A program made the translations under genes and the position numbers. This document shows, piece by piece, positions 43,310-51,215 of a DNA stretch of 64,000 bases. The notes below the pieces were generated by a model. It was not told the origin of the DNA, ran no database searches, and worked only from the letters and a program-made list of their open reading frames with translations. The DNA is from an uncultured delta proteobacterium. Lineage in GTDB: Bacteria; Myxococcota; Myxococcia; Myxococcales; 40CM-4-68-19. The first letter of the stretch is position 1. Each line of letters begins with the position of its first letter. The DNA lies in assembly GCA_903911145.1 (NCBI GenBank), contig CAIWCD010000041.1:62001-126000 (forward strand), read 5' to 3'.

Positions 43310-43420
43310 CGCATCCGCTAGACCAATTTCGCGCGCGGCGCCGGCATCGACGCGGGCCCCGGCGCCATGGAGGACCCAAGTGCCGCGTCCGACCAGCATT
43401 CCACCGCGCCTCCACGCTGA
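43310..43420 (+). pseudogene. Remnant of a methyltransferase 3' end
   Basis: This stretch aligns with 42346-42432: 53 of 65 positions match, mostly differing at third codon positions. The reading frame encodes TNFARGAGIDAGPGAME, as in the intact gene, but the Trp codon before it is TAG here. The frame runs on to a TGA at 43418, overlapping the start of the small terminase gene. It is the tail of a diverged, earlier methyltransferase gene. Confidence 0.75.
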
Positions 43421-43850
43421 GGTCCTCGCCCGCGCTGGCGAAGGCCTGAACTGCGCGGACATCGCCTCCTGGCTCGGCCGGGAGCACAACGTCAAGACGC
43501 ACGAGAGTTCCGTGAAGCGGCTCCTGCGAAAGGTCGCTGCCGAGCGGGCCCCCATCGCGAAGGCGGTGGTGACGGAGCAACTCAGCAAGACGTTGACCGT
43601 CGACCTGTCCTCGATGAACGCGCTGCTCAAGCGGTCGGTGAGCAACGAGGCTCGGTGTACGCAGCTGATCAAGGCGGCCGGCGATGAGCCGGTGCTTCAG
43701 CTCCGCGCCATGGAGCAGATGCGCCGTGAGCGCGCTGAGCAGCGCTCGCTGCTGGAGCTGCGGTTCCGATTGTCCGGCGCCGACAGCAACGACGATGACG
43801 TGATGCCGCGCGGGCTGGTCGTGCTGCCGGCAGAGACCCCTGACGAATAG
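43380..43850 (+). CDS. Putative terminase small subunit or HTH protein
   Basis: A 156-residue protein with an N-terminal HTH (GLNCADIASWLGREHNVKTH, VKRLLRKVAA) and a long helical rest (LLKRSVSNEARCTQLIKAA, MEQMRRERAEQRSLLELR). Position between a ParB-methyltransferase and the late genes fits a small terminase subunit, but similarity is weak. GTG at 43380 is chosen because the frame upstream belongs to the methyltransferase remnant. Its 3' end recurs at 44250. Confidence 0.5.
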   Translation: MPRPTSIPPRLHAEVLARAGEGLNCADIASWLGREHNVKTHESSVKRLLRKVAAERAPIAKAVVTEQLSKTLTVDLSSMNALLKRSVSNEARCTQLIKAAGDEPVLQLRAMEQMRRERAEQRSLLELRFRLSGADSNDDDVMPRGLVVLPAETPDE

Positions 43851-43923
43851 GAGCGCCGGACCTCGGCAGCTCCTAGAGTTCGCATCCGCCCGGTGCTCGA
43901 CATCCACACCGGCCGTTCGCGCC

Positions 43924-44157
43924 TCATTGCGATTCGTAGACGGCGACGTACGCCCTCCGTACATGTGCATGCGGGTTCAGATCGGTAAGCGATTGGACCC
44001 AGTAGAGCACCAACAGGACAATTGCCAGGAATCCAATGATCCGCTGGGACCTCCGCTGAGACTGAGGCTGCACCGGGGTGCGCCAGCCGCATCTCGGACA
44101 GGCACTCGCCGAGTCGGATACGTGCTGATCACAGTCCCGGCACGAGAGGAGAGCCAT
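43924..44157 (-). CDS. Zinc-ribbon membrane protein
   Basis: A 77-residue protein. Two CxxC-type pairs (LSCRDCDQHV and CPRCGWRT) form a zinc ribbon, followed by a membrane helix (RIIGFLAIVLLVLYWVQSL). Such short proteins are common cargo with unknown function. The gene sits in reverse orientation between two copies of the small-terminase gene end. Confidence 0.65.
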   Translation of the reverse strand: MALLSCRDCDQHVSDSASACPRCGWRTPVQPQSQRRSQRIIGFLAIVLLVLYWVQSLTDLNPHAHVRRAYVAVYESQ

Positions 44158-44249
44158 CTGACACCGCCTTCCAGGCCATAGGCAGACTATTCGACTCGCT
44201 GGTTGTGACTGCGGCGCCTGCTCGCCGAGGACGCGAAAGCGCAACTTCC

Positions 44250-44308
44250 GGATTGTCCGACGATGACGTGATGCCGCGCGGCCTGCGGCAGAGACCCCTG
44301 ACGAATAG
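44250..44308 (+). pseudogene. Remnant copy of the small-terminase gene 3' end
   Basis: The bases ending in the TAG at 44306 match the end of the gene at 43380-43850 (GACGATGACGTGATGCCGCG and CAGAGACCCCTGACGAATAG are shared), with two short internal deletions relative to it. The copy retains the following AGGAGC ribosome-binding site used by the next gene. Confidence 0.75.
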
Positions 44309-44320
44309 GAGCATCGCGAT

Positions 44321-44513
44321 GAACGGTCCCGATATATGGCACTACCTGCTCGCCGGGCTCGCGGCGGTCCTCTCGATGATGTCCGGAATCGTCTCGTGGT
44401 TCGTCGTGCGGCTCGTCGCGAAGGTAGACAAGCAGCTCGACAAGCACGCGGAGATGCTCCAGGAGCACGACCGCGCGATTATCAGGCTGCAGGCAGTGGA
44501 CGCGGCACGGTGA
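44321..44513 (+). CDS. Small membrane protein, holin-like in outline
   Basis: A 63-residue protein with one membrane helix (YLLAGLAAVLSMMSGIVSWF) and a charged C-terminal helix (KVDKQLDKHAEMLQEHDRAI). An AGGAGC ribosome-binding site lies six bases before the ATG and directly after the duplicated terminase end. A role in lysis or as a membrane anchor is possible but unproven. Confidence 0.6.
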
Positions 44514-44540
44514 TCGCGGGGCTTGCGGCTGCGATCGATT

Positions 44541-44915
44541 TCATCGGAGTAGAATCGTCATTCTCCCTGATGCCGTTGTGTTAGTGGCGCGGGTCGGTTT
44601 CATTGTACGTCTTGCATAGCGCCAATTTTCTTTGGTCCGCTGCCTGTCCCGGCACGTAGCGGCGGCAAAAGTGGAACTCGTGCGCGCCGCCGTTGAGGTC
44701 TTGGTACCGACGCTCACTGCGATCGCGGCAATGCTCAAGCCAATAGAAATGTCATGAGGTCGATCGGGTTTCTTGGCCTCTTGGGGAACTGGAGCGGACT
44801 GAACCGAATCATTCGCCAACATGGGACCGCCCGTGCTTCTGTCAGGCATTCTGGTGGATTCGGTAGAGGTTGCTTCTCCGGTCGGGACAGGGACTCGATC
44901 TATAGCTGGGAGCAA
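44541..44915 (-). CDS. Small protein with a membrane segment, TTG start
   Basis: A 124-residue frame with a possible membrane helix (HDISIGLSIAAIAVSVGT) and a Thr/Arg-rich tail. The TTG start is supported by a strong AGGAGG site seven bases upstream. No family recognised; composition of the second half suggests it may be decayed. Confidence 0.35.
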   Translation of the reverse strand: MLPAIDRVPVPTGEATSTESTRMPDRSTGGPMLANDSVQSAPVPQEAKKPDRPHDISIGLSIAAIAVSVGTKTSTAARTSSTFAAATCRDRQRTKENWRYARRTMKPTRATNTTASGRMTILLR

Positions 44916-45004
44916 GGCGCTCCTCCTTTAGGGAGATAAGACGGACACCCTGCGTGCGAGGCACGCGCATGGGCGGTCTTTCAATAACGCGCGAACCTCT
45001 TTCG

Positions 45005-46165
45005 CTACGGCACATGCTGCCAACCCTTTGGATCCTCCGGCGGCTGCCACTGCATCATCGCTGTCTCGGCGTCTTGCCTGCTCGCCACGTAGAAGCGAGG
45101 AATGGGGTCGAAGTCCTGCAATGAAACGGTGTTGCCCTGGGCAGGGTTCTCTAACACCCTCGCCGAGATGCTAAGCCCAAGCTCTGGCCTCGACCGATGG
45201 ATGCCCCAGTTGAACGGCAAGAGCGCCACAAGTCGCTCGCGAGCGCGGGTTGCGTCTCGACGTGTACCGACCAGCATCCCTTCCTCCATCGGCCCCAGAT
45301 ATGCGTCACCGGGTGGCTCCGCCCCACCGTAATGGATTGGCACATGAATCTTTCGCGCACCGTAGAACGCCTCCACCACATCTTCGAAGCCGCCCATCAC
45401 GCCATCGAGATCAAGTGCGACGATAATTGGACACTTGTATGCCCGAAGCTTCGCGTTAATCGCGCTGGTGACGCGGTCCGCGTCGTTCCCGTGGATCATT
45501 CTCATGGGCCATCCGACTACGGCCGGAAAAACTGGGTTACTGTTCCCGTCGTGCACTTCATAGGCAACGAAGACGCCATGTGACTTGAAGCTCTGCGTTC
45601 CAACCGGGAGAGGTCGCGTCTTTAGAACCTCCTCGACGTGTGCTCGGAAAGGCTTCAGCGAGGCATCTTCGCTCACTTGCAGCACGTTGATGTGAAGGGG
45701 GCTTGAGGTGCGGATTCCGCGTAGCGCACGGCTCACCAGTAGCCGCGGTCGTTGGCCTTCGTTCGAGCGACCCTCCACCCGCCGTATCTCGACGACGCAC
45801 TCCAACTCGCCCTTCCTAATGCGGAGGTCTGGGGTCTGTGTTCCAACGAAGGGCTCGAACTCCACGTCCCATCCTTGAGCCTGCAACATCTCGGCGAGGA
45901 GGATCCCCCCAACCGCAGACTTCACCTGACCGTCGCTTGCGACAACTGCGATGGGGCCCAGGACTCTCGCTCGTCGGGGCTCGGGGACCAGCGCCGCCAC
46001 CCGCTCAATTTGTCCTCTGATCCGCGCGCCCTCTTCGCCGGCCATCCCGGCCCATTGCAGGACGAGGGGGTCCAAAGCGTCCCGTGGTTCGCACGCCCGC
46101 GCGAGGATTTCGTCGGTGAAGACAAGATGCGACACGGCCACGAGCTTAGCAGCCCCCCCCGACAT
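45005..46165 (-). CDS. Uncharacterised prophage protein next to the phage tmRNA
   Basis: A 386-residue protein. ATG at 46165 is preferred; upstream the frame enters the tmRNA gene. A central TQTPDLRIRKGELECVVEIR segment looks like a degenerate PD-(D/E)XK core (Asp, then Glu-x-Arg), and CPIIVALDLDGVMGGFEDVV is beta-strand-rich. The C-terminal part contains LVALLPFNWGIHRSRPELGL. No family is recognised. It is transcribed away from the tmRNA and interrupts the late operon. Confidence 0.55.
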   Translation of the reverse strand: MSGGAAKLVAVSHLVFTDEILARACEPRDALDPLVLQWAGMAGEEGARIRGQIERVAALVPEPRRARVLGPIAVVASDGQVKSAVGGILLAEMLQAQGWDVEFEPFVGTQTPDLRIRKGELECVVEIRRVEGRSNEGQRPRLLVSRALRGIRTSSPLHINVLQVSEDASLKPFRAHVEEVLKTRPLPVGTQSFKSHGVFVAYEVHDGNSNPVFPAVVGWPMRMIHGNDADRVTSAINAKLRAYKCPIIVALDLDGVMGGFEDVVEAFYGARKIHVPIHYGGAEPPGDAYLGPMEEGMLVGTRRDATRARERLVALLPFNWGIHRSRPELGLSISARVLENPAQGNTVSLQDFDPIPRFYVASRQDAETAMMQWQPPEDPKGWQHVP

Positions 46166-46227
46166 GCACCCGAACTCGACCCCAATCTCGCTCTGGAACG
46201 GCGGCAGCGCCGCACTGAATCGCTTTG

Positions 46228-46545
46228 GGCACGAACAGGTTTCGACGAGGACGAAGAGAGAACTGCAGCGCGCCCCGGATGCATGGAACCGGGTCAGAAA
46301 ACCGTGCACCTCACAAAAGCCAACGACAACGTCGTTTCGCTGAATGAGTACCGCAAGACCCGTATGGTGAAGCCCAGCGGCCGCAGCATCGGCAGCGCCC
46401 GCCTCGCGGCGGCGTAGTTCCGCGAGTGGTGGAGGTGGCTCCGGCCGCCCCGTAGCAGGCTCGCCCGCAGCTCAAGCGGGACACGCGCGTAGACGCACGA
46501 TCAACCCGTTCTCGGACCCGAGTTCGATTCTCGGCGTGTCCACCA
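46228..46545 (+). ncRNA. Phage-encoded tmRNA with a 32-residue tag frame
   Basis: All tmRNA landmarks are present. GGGCACG at the 5' end pairs with CGTGTCC at the 3' end (7 bp), followed by the discriminator A and an encoded CCA. The AACAGGTTTCGACGAGG D-loop-like block matches that of the host tmRNA; the T arm is CCGAG-TTCGATT-CTCGG, preceded by TTCTCGGA as in canonical tmRNAs. The resume codon is GCC at 46319, preceded by AAAA. The tag begins ANDNVVSLNEY and ends SARLAAA before a TAG at 46415, giving 32 residues against 11 for the host gene, and is rich in Arg and Lys. It lies between the small terminase region and the large terminase gene and is oriented with the late genes. It would need SmpB from the host. 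Confidence 0.9.
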
Positions 46546-46566
46546 ATCCCCAACATCGAGGCAGCA

Positions 46567-46917
46567 ATGAACTATGCGATCGGCCGCGAGGCCCATGTCT
46601 GCGCGCCCCTGCACGTCCAGGATGTCGCCGAGCCAGGTGGGCAGAGGCTCCGCCCCCTCTCGTCCGCCCTCGCACGCGCGAGCGCGCAGTGGGACCGCCG
46701 CGTCGGCCCGAGCGTTGTGCCCGTCGCGCTGCGGCGACCGGAGCCCGTGGGCGCCGGCGTCGCGCGGCGCCCCGCGGCCTCCGTGCCGCTGACGTTGCAG
46801 CCCATCTCCATCCTCCGCCCGGTCGCCCAGACCGCCCGCGAGCGGCTCAACGAAATTCTCTCGCTCTTCACGCCCGCCGCGCGGCGCCTTGCTTGCGCCG
46901 ACCCGAGAGAACGATGA
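46567..46917 (+). CDS. Uncharacterised late-region protein
   Basis: A 116-residue Arg/Ala/Pro-rich protein. GAGG lies five bases before its ATG, and it starts 22 bp after the phage tmRNA. A C-terminal helix (ARERLNEILSLFTPAARRLA) is possible. No family recognised; gene status is likely but not certain because the minus strand is also open. Confidence 0.4.
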   Translation: MNYAIGREAHVCAPLHVQDVAEPGGQRLRPLSSALARASAQWDRRVGPSVVPVALRRPEPVGAGVARRPAASVPLTLQPISILRPVAQTARERLNEILSLFTPAARRLACADPRER

Positions 46918-46973
46918 ACGGAACACTGCTGAGTCCGGAGGCCGCGGCCAATGCGGCATCCGAGCGCGAGTAG
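46914..46973 (+). CDS. 19-residue linking peptide candidate
   Basis: A 19-codon frame (MNGTLLSPEAA...) whose ATG overlaps the stop of the previous gene and whose TAG is two bases before the terminase ATG. It may only serve translational coupling. Confidence 0.25.
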   Translation: MNGTLLSPEAAANAASERE

Positions 46974-46975
46974 TC

Positions 46976-48493
46976 ATGGCATCCAAGCGTCCGTGCCTGC
47001 GTTGCGGCCATGGCGGTGACGATTACCCCGAGCACCCAGGCCAGGCTTGCCGTGCGCGACTTGGCTCTGAATCCATGGCACCCGTGTGCGGCTGCTCTGC
47101 CGTCTGGCAGCCTCACTCCGGTCCGCAACATCGATTCATTACAACCAGCGCCACAGAGGTCCTCTATGGCGGCGCGGCAGGCGGCGGGAAGAGTGCCGGC
47201 CTGATCGCCATCCCGCTCCGCTGGCTCGCGCAGAAGAATTTCCTGGCTCTCGTCCTGCGCCGCGACACGACGCAACTCGGGGACCTGATTGCCAAGGGCC
47301 GCGATCTGTACCCACTGCTCGATGGCAAGTCCCGCTCCGACGGCGCGTCGGTATGGTGGACGTTCCCGAGCGGTGCGCGCGTGTGGTTCACGCATTGCCT
47401 CCGCGCGGACGACGTTGCCCGATTCGATGGATATGAGATCTCCGTCGCGCTCTTCGACGAGCTGACTCACTTCGAGGAGAGCCAGTACCTCAAGATCCGC
47501 GCGCGCATTCGCAGCCCGAACCCGGCGATCCCGGCCTATGCACGGTCGACCACGAACCCTGGCGGCGCCGGCCACGCGTGGGTGTTTGCTCGGTGGGCTC
47601 CCTGGCTGGACCCGGAATGCAAAGTCCCAGGTCTGCCCGATCGGATCGACGAGAGCGGAGCCAAACTCCCGCCCATGCCGAGTGGCGCGGTGCTGCACTA
47701 CATCCGCGATGGCGAAACGGATCTGTGGGTACCGAAGGGCACGCTCGACGCCGACGGCAACAAGGCGCAAGGGCGCACCTTCATCGCCGCCCGCCTCGAC
47801 GACAACCCGTCGATCGACTCGAGCTACAAGGCGACGCTGAACGACCTCGACCGCGTCCGCCGTGCGCAGTTGAAGGATGGAAACTGGCTGGTCAGTTACT
47901 CGAGTGGTTCGCTCTTTCAGCGCCATTGGTTCGACATCGTCGAGGCGGCGCCGGCGGAGATTGTCGCGCGCATTCGCTATTGGGACCGGGCCGCGACCGA
48001 GCCGCATGCAACCAACAAGGATCCAGACTGGACGCGCGGCCTCAAGCTGGCGAAGGCGCGCGGCGGCCTCTGGTACGTCGAGGACGTGGCGAGCATTCGC
48101 GCCCGGCCGTTCGCCGTCTCCGCGCTGATTCGGCAGACGGCCATTCTGGATGGGCCCGACTGCCGCATTGGCATCGAGCAGGACCCGGGACAGGCCGGCG
48201 TCGCCGAGGCAGAGGATTACGTTCGCCTGCTCGCCGGGTTCCATGTCTCAACGCCGAGGCCCACCGGCGACAAGGTGACGCGCGCGGGACCGGTATCGGC
48301 GCAGGCGGAGGCGAAGAATATCAAGCTCGTCAAAGGACACTGGAACAGAGCCTTCCTCGACGAGCTCGAGGTCTTCCCGACTCCGGGTATCCACGACGAC
48401 CAGGTGGACGCACTGAGCGGCGGATTCAACTCACTCGCAGAGCCATCCGACGCCGAGAGGCTGGCGGCCATGCTCTCAGGCATGCGGAGATAA
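46976..48493 (+). CDS. Terminase large subunit
   Basis: A 505-residue terminase. An N-terminal Cys-rich segment (CLRCGHGGDDYPEHPGQAC) precedes the ATPase with Walker A GGAAGGGKSAG near residue 65 and Walker B VALFDELTHF near residue 160. The C-terminal RNase-H-like nuclease has YWDRAATEP, IGIEQDPGQAG and the final Asp in HDDQVDALSG. It packages phage DNA into proheads. Its start is placed two bases after a short upstream frame. Confidence 0.93.
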   Translation: MASKRPCLRCGHGGDDYPEHPGQACRARLGSESMAPVCGCSAVWQPHSGPQHRFITTSATEVLYGGAAGGGKSAGLIAIPLRWLAQKNFLALVLRRDTTQLGDLIAKGRDLYPLLDGKSRSDGASVWWTFPSGARVWFTHCLRADDVARFDGYEISVALFDELTHFEESQYLKIRARIRSPNPAIPAYARSTTNPGGAGHAWVFARWAPWLDPECKVPGLPDRIDESGAKLPPMPSGAVLHYIRDGETDLWVPKGTLDADGNKAQGRTFIAARLDDNPSIDSSYKATLNDLDRVRRAQLKDGNWLVSYSSGSLFQRHWFDIVEAAPAEIVARIRYWDRAATEPHATNKDPDWTRGLKLAKARGGLWYVEDVASIRARPFAVSALIRQTAILDGPDCRIGIEQDPGQAGVAEAEDYVRLLAGFHVSTPRPTGDKVTRAGPVSAQAEAKNIKLVKGHWNRAFLDELEVFPTPGIHDDQVDALSGGFNSLAEPSDAERLAAMLSGMRR

Positions 48494-48495
48494 CC

Positions 48496-50031
48496 ATGGC
48501 CGACCAACTCGAGCCGGGCGCCGAAGGGTTGCGCGCGATGCTCGATGGAATGGGTAAGGGGCGCCGGTCGGACGCCTTCGCCAACTCGCTCACGGGCGTG
48601 GGCCAGTGGGGACAGGATAAGCGGCTCGGCGCGTTCTCGAAGCTCGTCCTGCGCGATTATACCTACTGGTCGAATCTCTACCGTTCTGACGATATGGCCG
48701 GGCGCATCGTGGATGCCCTGCCCGACGAGTGCTTCCGCAAAGGATTTGCGATCTCAGTCGCGGACGATGTCGACGCTGCCGAGGCGGTCGACGACGCGCT
48801 CTACGCTATCGAAACAGCGGAGGCCTTTACCCAGGCGCATAAGTTCGCGAGAGCCTATGGCGGCGCCGGCATTTTCATCGGGGCCAACGACGGCCAGGCA
48901 GCCGACATGCCGCTCGATGAGGAGAACATCAAGAGCATCGATTTCCTGCTCCCGCTCGATACCTTCGAGTTGGTAACAAACAACTATTACTACGGCGTCG
49001 ATAGCAAGTATGGCACGCCGCAGACCTACCGATTCAACCGATTCGGTACGCTCATGCCATCGACTCCAATCGGGGCGCTGCACCAACTGCTCAGCGGCGG
49101 TCTCTCCACGGCGATGGCGGCGCCCGGCGCGAATTGGGATCCGATCCCGGTCGTGCACGAGAGCAGGATCCTGCGGTTCAAAGGCGTATTCGTTAATCGG
49201 ATTCAAACCCGGGAGCAGCGCGGCTGGTACGACTCGATCTTCGTCCGCTGCGAAAACGTGCTCCGCGATTTTGATCTGACCTGGTCGAGCGCCGGCCTGC
49301 TGATGCAGGACTTCGCGCAGGCGATCGTGAAGATGAAGGGCGCGTCGGCGCTGATTGCATCGATGGGCCCTACCGCCCTCGGTGAGCTCGCGCGAAGGGT
49401 TGCGATGGGCCGCTCGACCGCTCGGGACCTGGTTCTTGACGCCGATGACACCTACGAGCGGGTCACCACGCCGGTCACCGGCCTCCCTGAGTTGCTCGCT
49501 GCATTCGCGCGCCGCCTCGCCGCCGCCGCCGACATGCCGGTCACGAGGCTCATGGGCGAGAGCCCGGCTGGCCTGAATGCCACCGGCGACCAGGACGCCG
49601 ACTGGTGGTCGGACAAGGTCGCCAACGCCCAGAACGACATCCACCATCGTCCACTGCAGCGGCTCACCAAGCTCCTCTTTCTCGCGAAGCAGGGGCCGAC
49701 CAAGGGCAAGCTCCCGGCGAGTTGGCGGGTCAAATTCCACCCGCTCAAGCAGCTCAATGACCTCGAGCAGGCCCAGCGCCGGCTAGCGGTCGCCCAGGCG
49801 GATGCGATCTACATCACCAACCAGGCCGTGACTCCGGAAGAGGTCGCGATCACCCGGTTCGGCGGCGACGAGTACAACGCCGACAAGCTCCAGCTAACGG
49901 AGACAGATCCGGAGAAGCGGGCGCTCGCCACCGCCGAGCAGGCAGAGGCCGCGGCCGCGCTGGCGATTCCAGGGCAGGGCTCCGGCGAAGGCACTGGCGA
50001 CGAGGAGCCGAACGACGGCACCGGAGGCTGA
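48496..50031 (+). CDS. Portal protein, DUF1073 family
   Basis: A 511-residue DUF1073-type portal protein, recognised by YRSDDMAGRIVDALPDECFR, FARAYGGAGIFIGAND, RILRFKGVFVN and MPVTRLMGESPAGLNATGD. It forms the dodecameric ring for DNA entry and exit. GGAG lies six bases before the ATG. The Gly/Glu-rich tail is typical. Confidence 0.9.
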   Translation: MADQLEPGAEGLRAMLDGMGKGRRSDAFANSLTGVGQWGQDKRLGAFSKLVLRDYTYWSNLYRSDDMAGRIVDALPDECFRKGFAISVADDVDAAEAVDDALYAIETAEAFTQAHKFARAYGGAGIFIGANDGQAADMPLDEENIKSIDFLLPLDTFELVTNNYYYGVDSKYGTPQTYRFNRFGTLMPSTPIGALHQLLSGGLSTAMAAPGANWDPIPVVHESRILRFKGVFVNRIQTREQRGWYDSIFVRCENVLRDFDLTWSSAGLLMQDFAQAIVKMKGASALIASMGPTALGELARRVAMGRSTARDLVLDADDTYERVTTPVTGLPELLAAFARRLAAAADMPVTRLMGESPAGLNATGDQDADWWSDKVANAQNDIHHRPLQRLTKLLFLAKQGPTKGKLPASWRVKFHPLKQLNDLEQAQRRLAVAQADAIYITNQAVTPEEVAITRFGGDEYNADKLQLTETDPEKRALATAEQAEAAAALAIPGQGSGEGTGDEEPNDGTGG

Positions 50032-50033
50032 GC

Positions 50034-50906
50034 GTGAACCATTCCGACTTTGCGCGCGCGGTATTGAACCGCCGCAGCTTTCGCCCAGCCCCGCGGCGCC
50101 ACCGCAAGCCGATACCCCGGCAGTTGCAGCCAAATGCGATCCGGCTCGCCTACTCGAGCGCGTTGCGACCGCTGCTCGAGAAGATGAAGCAACTGGTCGA
50201 CGAGAGCGTGGTGCCGCAGTTGCCGGAGTTCGTCGCCATCGCCAGCCAGGTGCACGACGCCGCGGTCGGGCCGCTCAATTACGCCGAGAAGTTCAGCACG
50301 ATGCTTGTGTGGACTTCAAGGGAACTCTTCGCGCGATTCACCAATGAGCAGCTCCGGGCTCTGGCGCTCCAGTTCGGGCAGCGGACGAGCGACCACCAGA
50401 AACGGCAGCTCGCGGCGCAGTTCATCGCGGCGCTCGGGTTCGACCCATTGCAATCGGAGCCTTGGCTCAGGCCGGTGCTCAAGGCCTTCGCGCACACGAA
50501 CGCGGTGCTCATCAAGAGCGTGCCCGAGCGCTACTTCGCGGAGATTGAAGCGCGCACGCTCGACGCGCTTCGCACGGGTGAGCGGGCCGAGGACATCGCG
50601 AAGAGCTACCAGGATCGATACGGCATCGCCGAGAGCCGGGCGCGGCTCATTGCGCGTGACCAGATCGGAAAGCTGAACGGCCAGCTCAACGTCGCGCGCC
50701 AGCGCCGCGCAGGGGTCCAGAAGTGGACCTGGCGCACCAGCGAGGACGAGCGCGTCAGGCCGGAACATGAGGAACTGGATGGTCGAATGTTCGGCATCAA
50801 CGACCCGCCAGGCGAGGGATATCCAGGGGAGCCAATTAACTGCCGGTGCACCAGCGAGCCGGACATCCAGAGCGAGATCGACGAACTGGGCGACGGTGGC
50901 GGCTGA
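50034..50906 (+). CDS. Phage Mu F-like head morphogenesis protein
   Basis: A 290-residue protein with the MuF signature in its C-terminal half (ARLIARDQIGKLNGQLNVAR, WRTSEDERVRPEHEELDGR, INCRCTSEPD). MuF-like proteins are minor head components, sometimes fused to toxins; no toxin domain is seen here. GTG start two bases after the portal stop. Confidence 0.85.
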   Translation: MNHSDFARAVLNRRSFRPAPRRHRKPIPRQLQPNAIRLAYSSALRPLLEKMKQLVDESVVPQLPEFVAIASQVHDAAVGPLNYAEKFSTMLVWTSRELFARFTNEQLRALALQFGQRTSDHQKRQLAAQFIAALGFDPLQSEPWLRPVLKAFAHTNAVLIKSVPERYFAEIEARTLDALRTGERAEDIAKSYQDRYGIAESRARLIARDQIGKLNGQLNVARQRRAGVQKWTWRTSEDERVRPEHEELDGRMFGINDPPGEGYPGEPINCRCTSEPDIQSEIDELGDGGG

Positions 50907-50975
50907 CGATACTGACACGCGCCAGTTGGCGCCGTTCGATCCGACGAATCAATAGCTCTCCCCACCGAGGTTCCA

Positions 50976-51215
50976 ATGAAGACCCTGCGCGCGCCAGCAC
51001 ATGGCGTGCATCGCTTTGCTTCGCCCTGGATTCGAAACCTCTTCACCGGCGAAGTCAGGCGCGAGGATGGCCACGGGAATACCCTCGTGCTGCTCGCGGC
51101 TGGCGCACCGCAGACATGGAAGACGCGTGCTGACGCTCAGCTGCGCGGCGCTGGCTATCTCCTCATCGACGTGCCCGGCGACTGCATCATCGAGACAGAG
51201 AAAGCGGAGGCATAG
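50976..51215 (+). CDS. Small late phage protein
   Basis: A 79-residue protein, probably a beta-rich domain (RFASPWIRNLFTGEVRRED, GYLLIDVPGDCIIE). GAGG lies a few bases before the ATG. Its TAG overlaps the GTG of the next gene. No family recognised. Confidence 0.6.
   Translation: MKTLRAPAHGVHRFASPWIRNLFTGEVRREDGHGNTLVLLAAGAPQTWKTRADAQLRGAGYLLIDVPGDCIIETEKAEA

Noticed and set aside
46470-46545. tRNA gene
   Set aside because: T arm and acceptor are tRNA-like, but there is no anticodon arm. The 5' partner strand lies 300 bp upstream, which fits tmRNA.
46868-48244. Minus-strand frame of 458 codons
   Set aside because: Antisense to the large terminase; no recognisable protein features.
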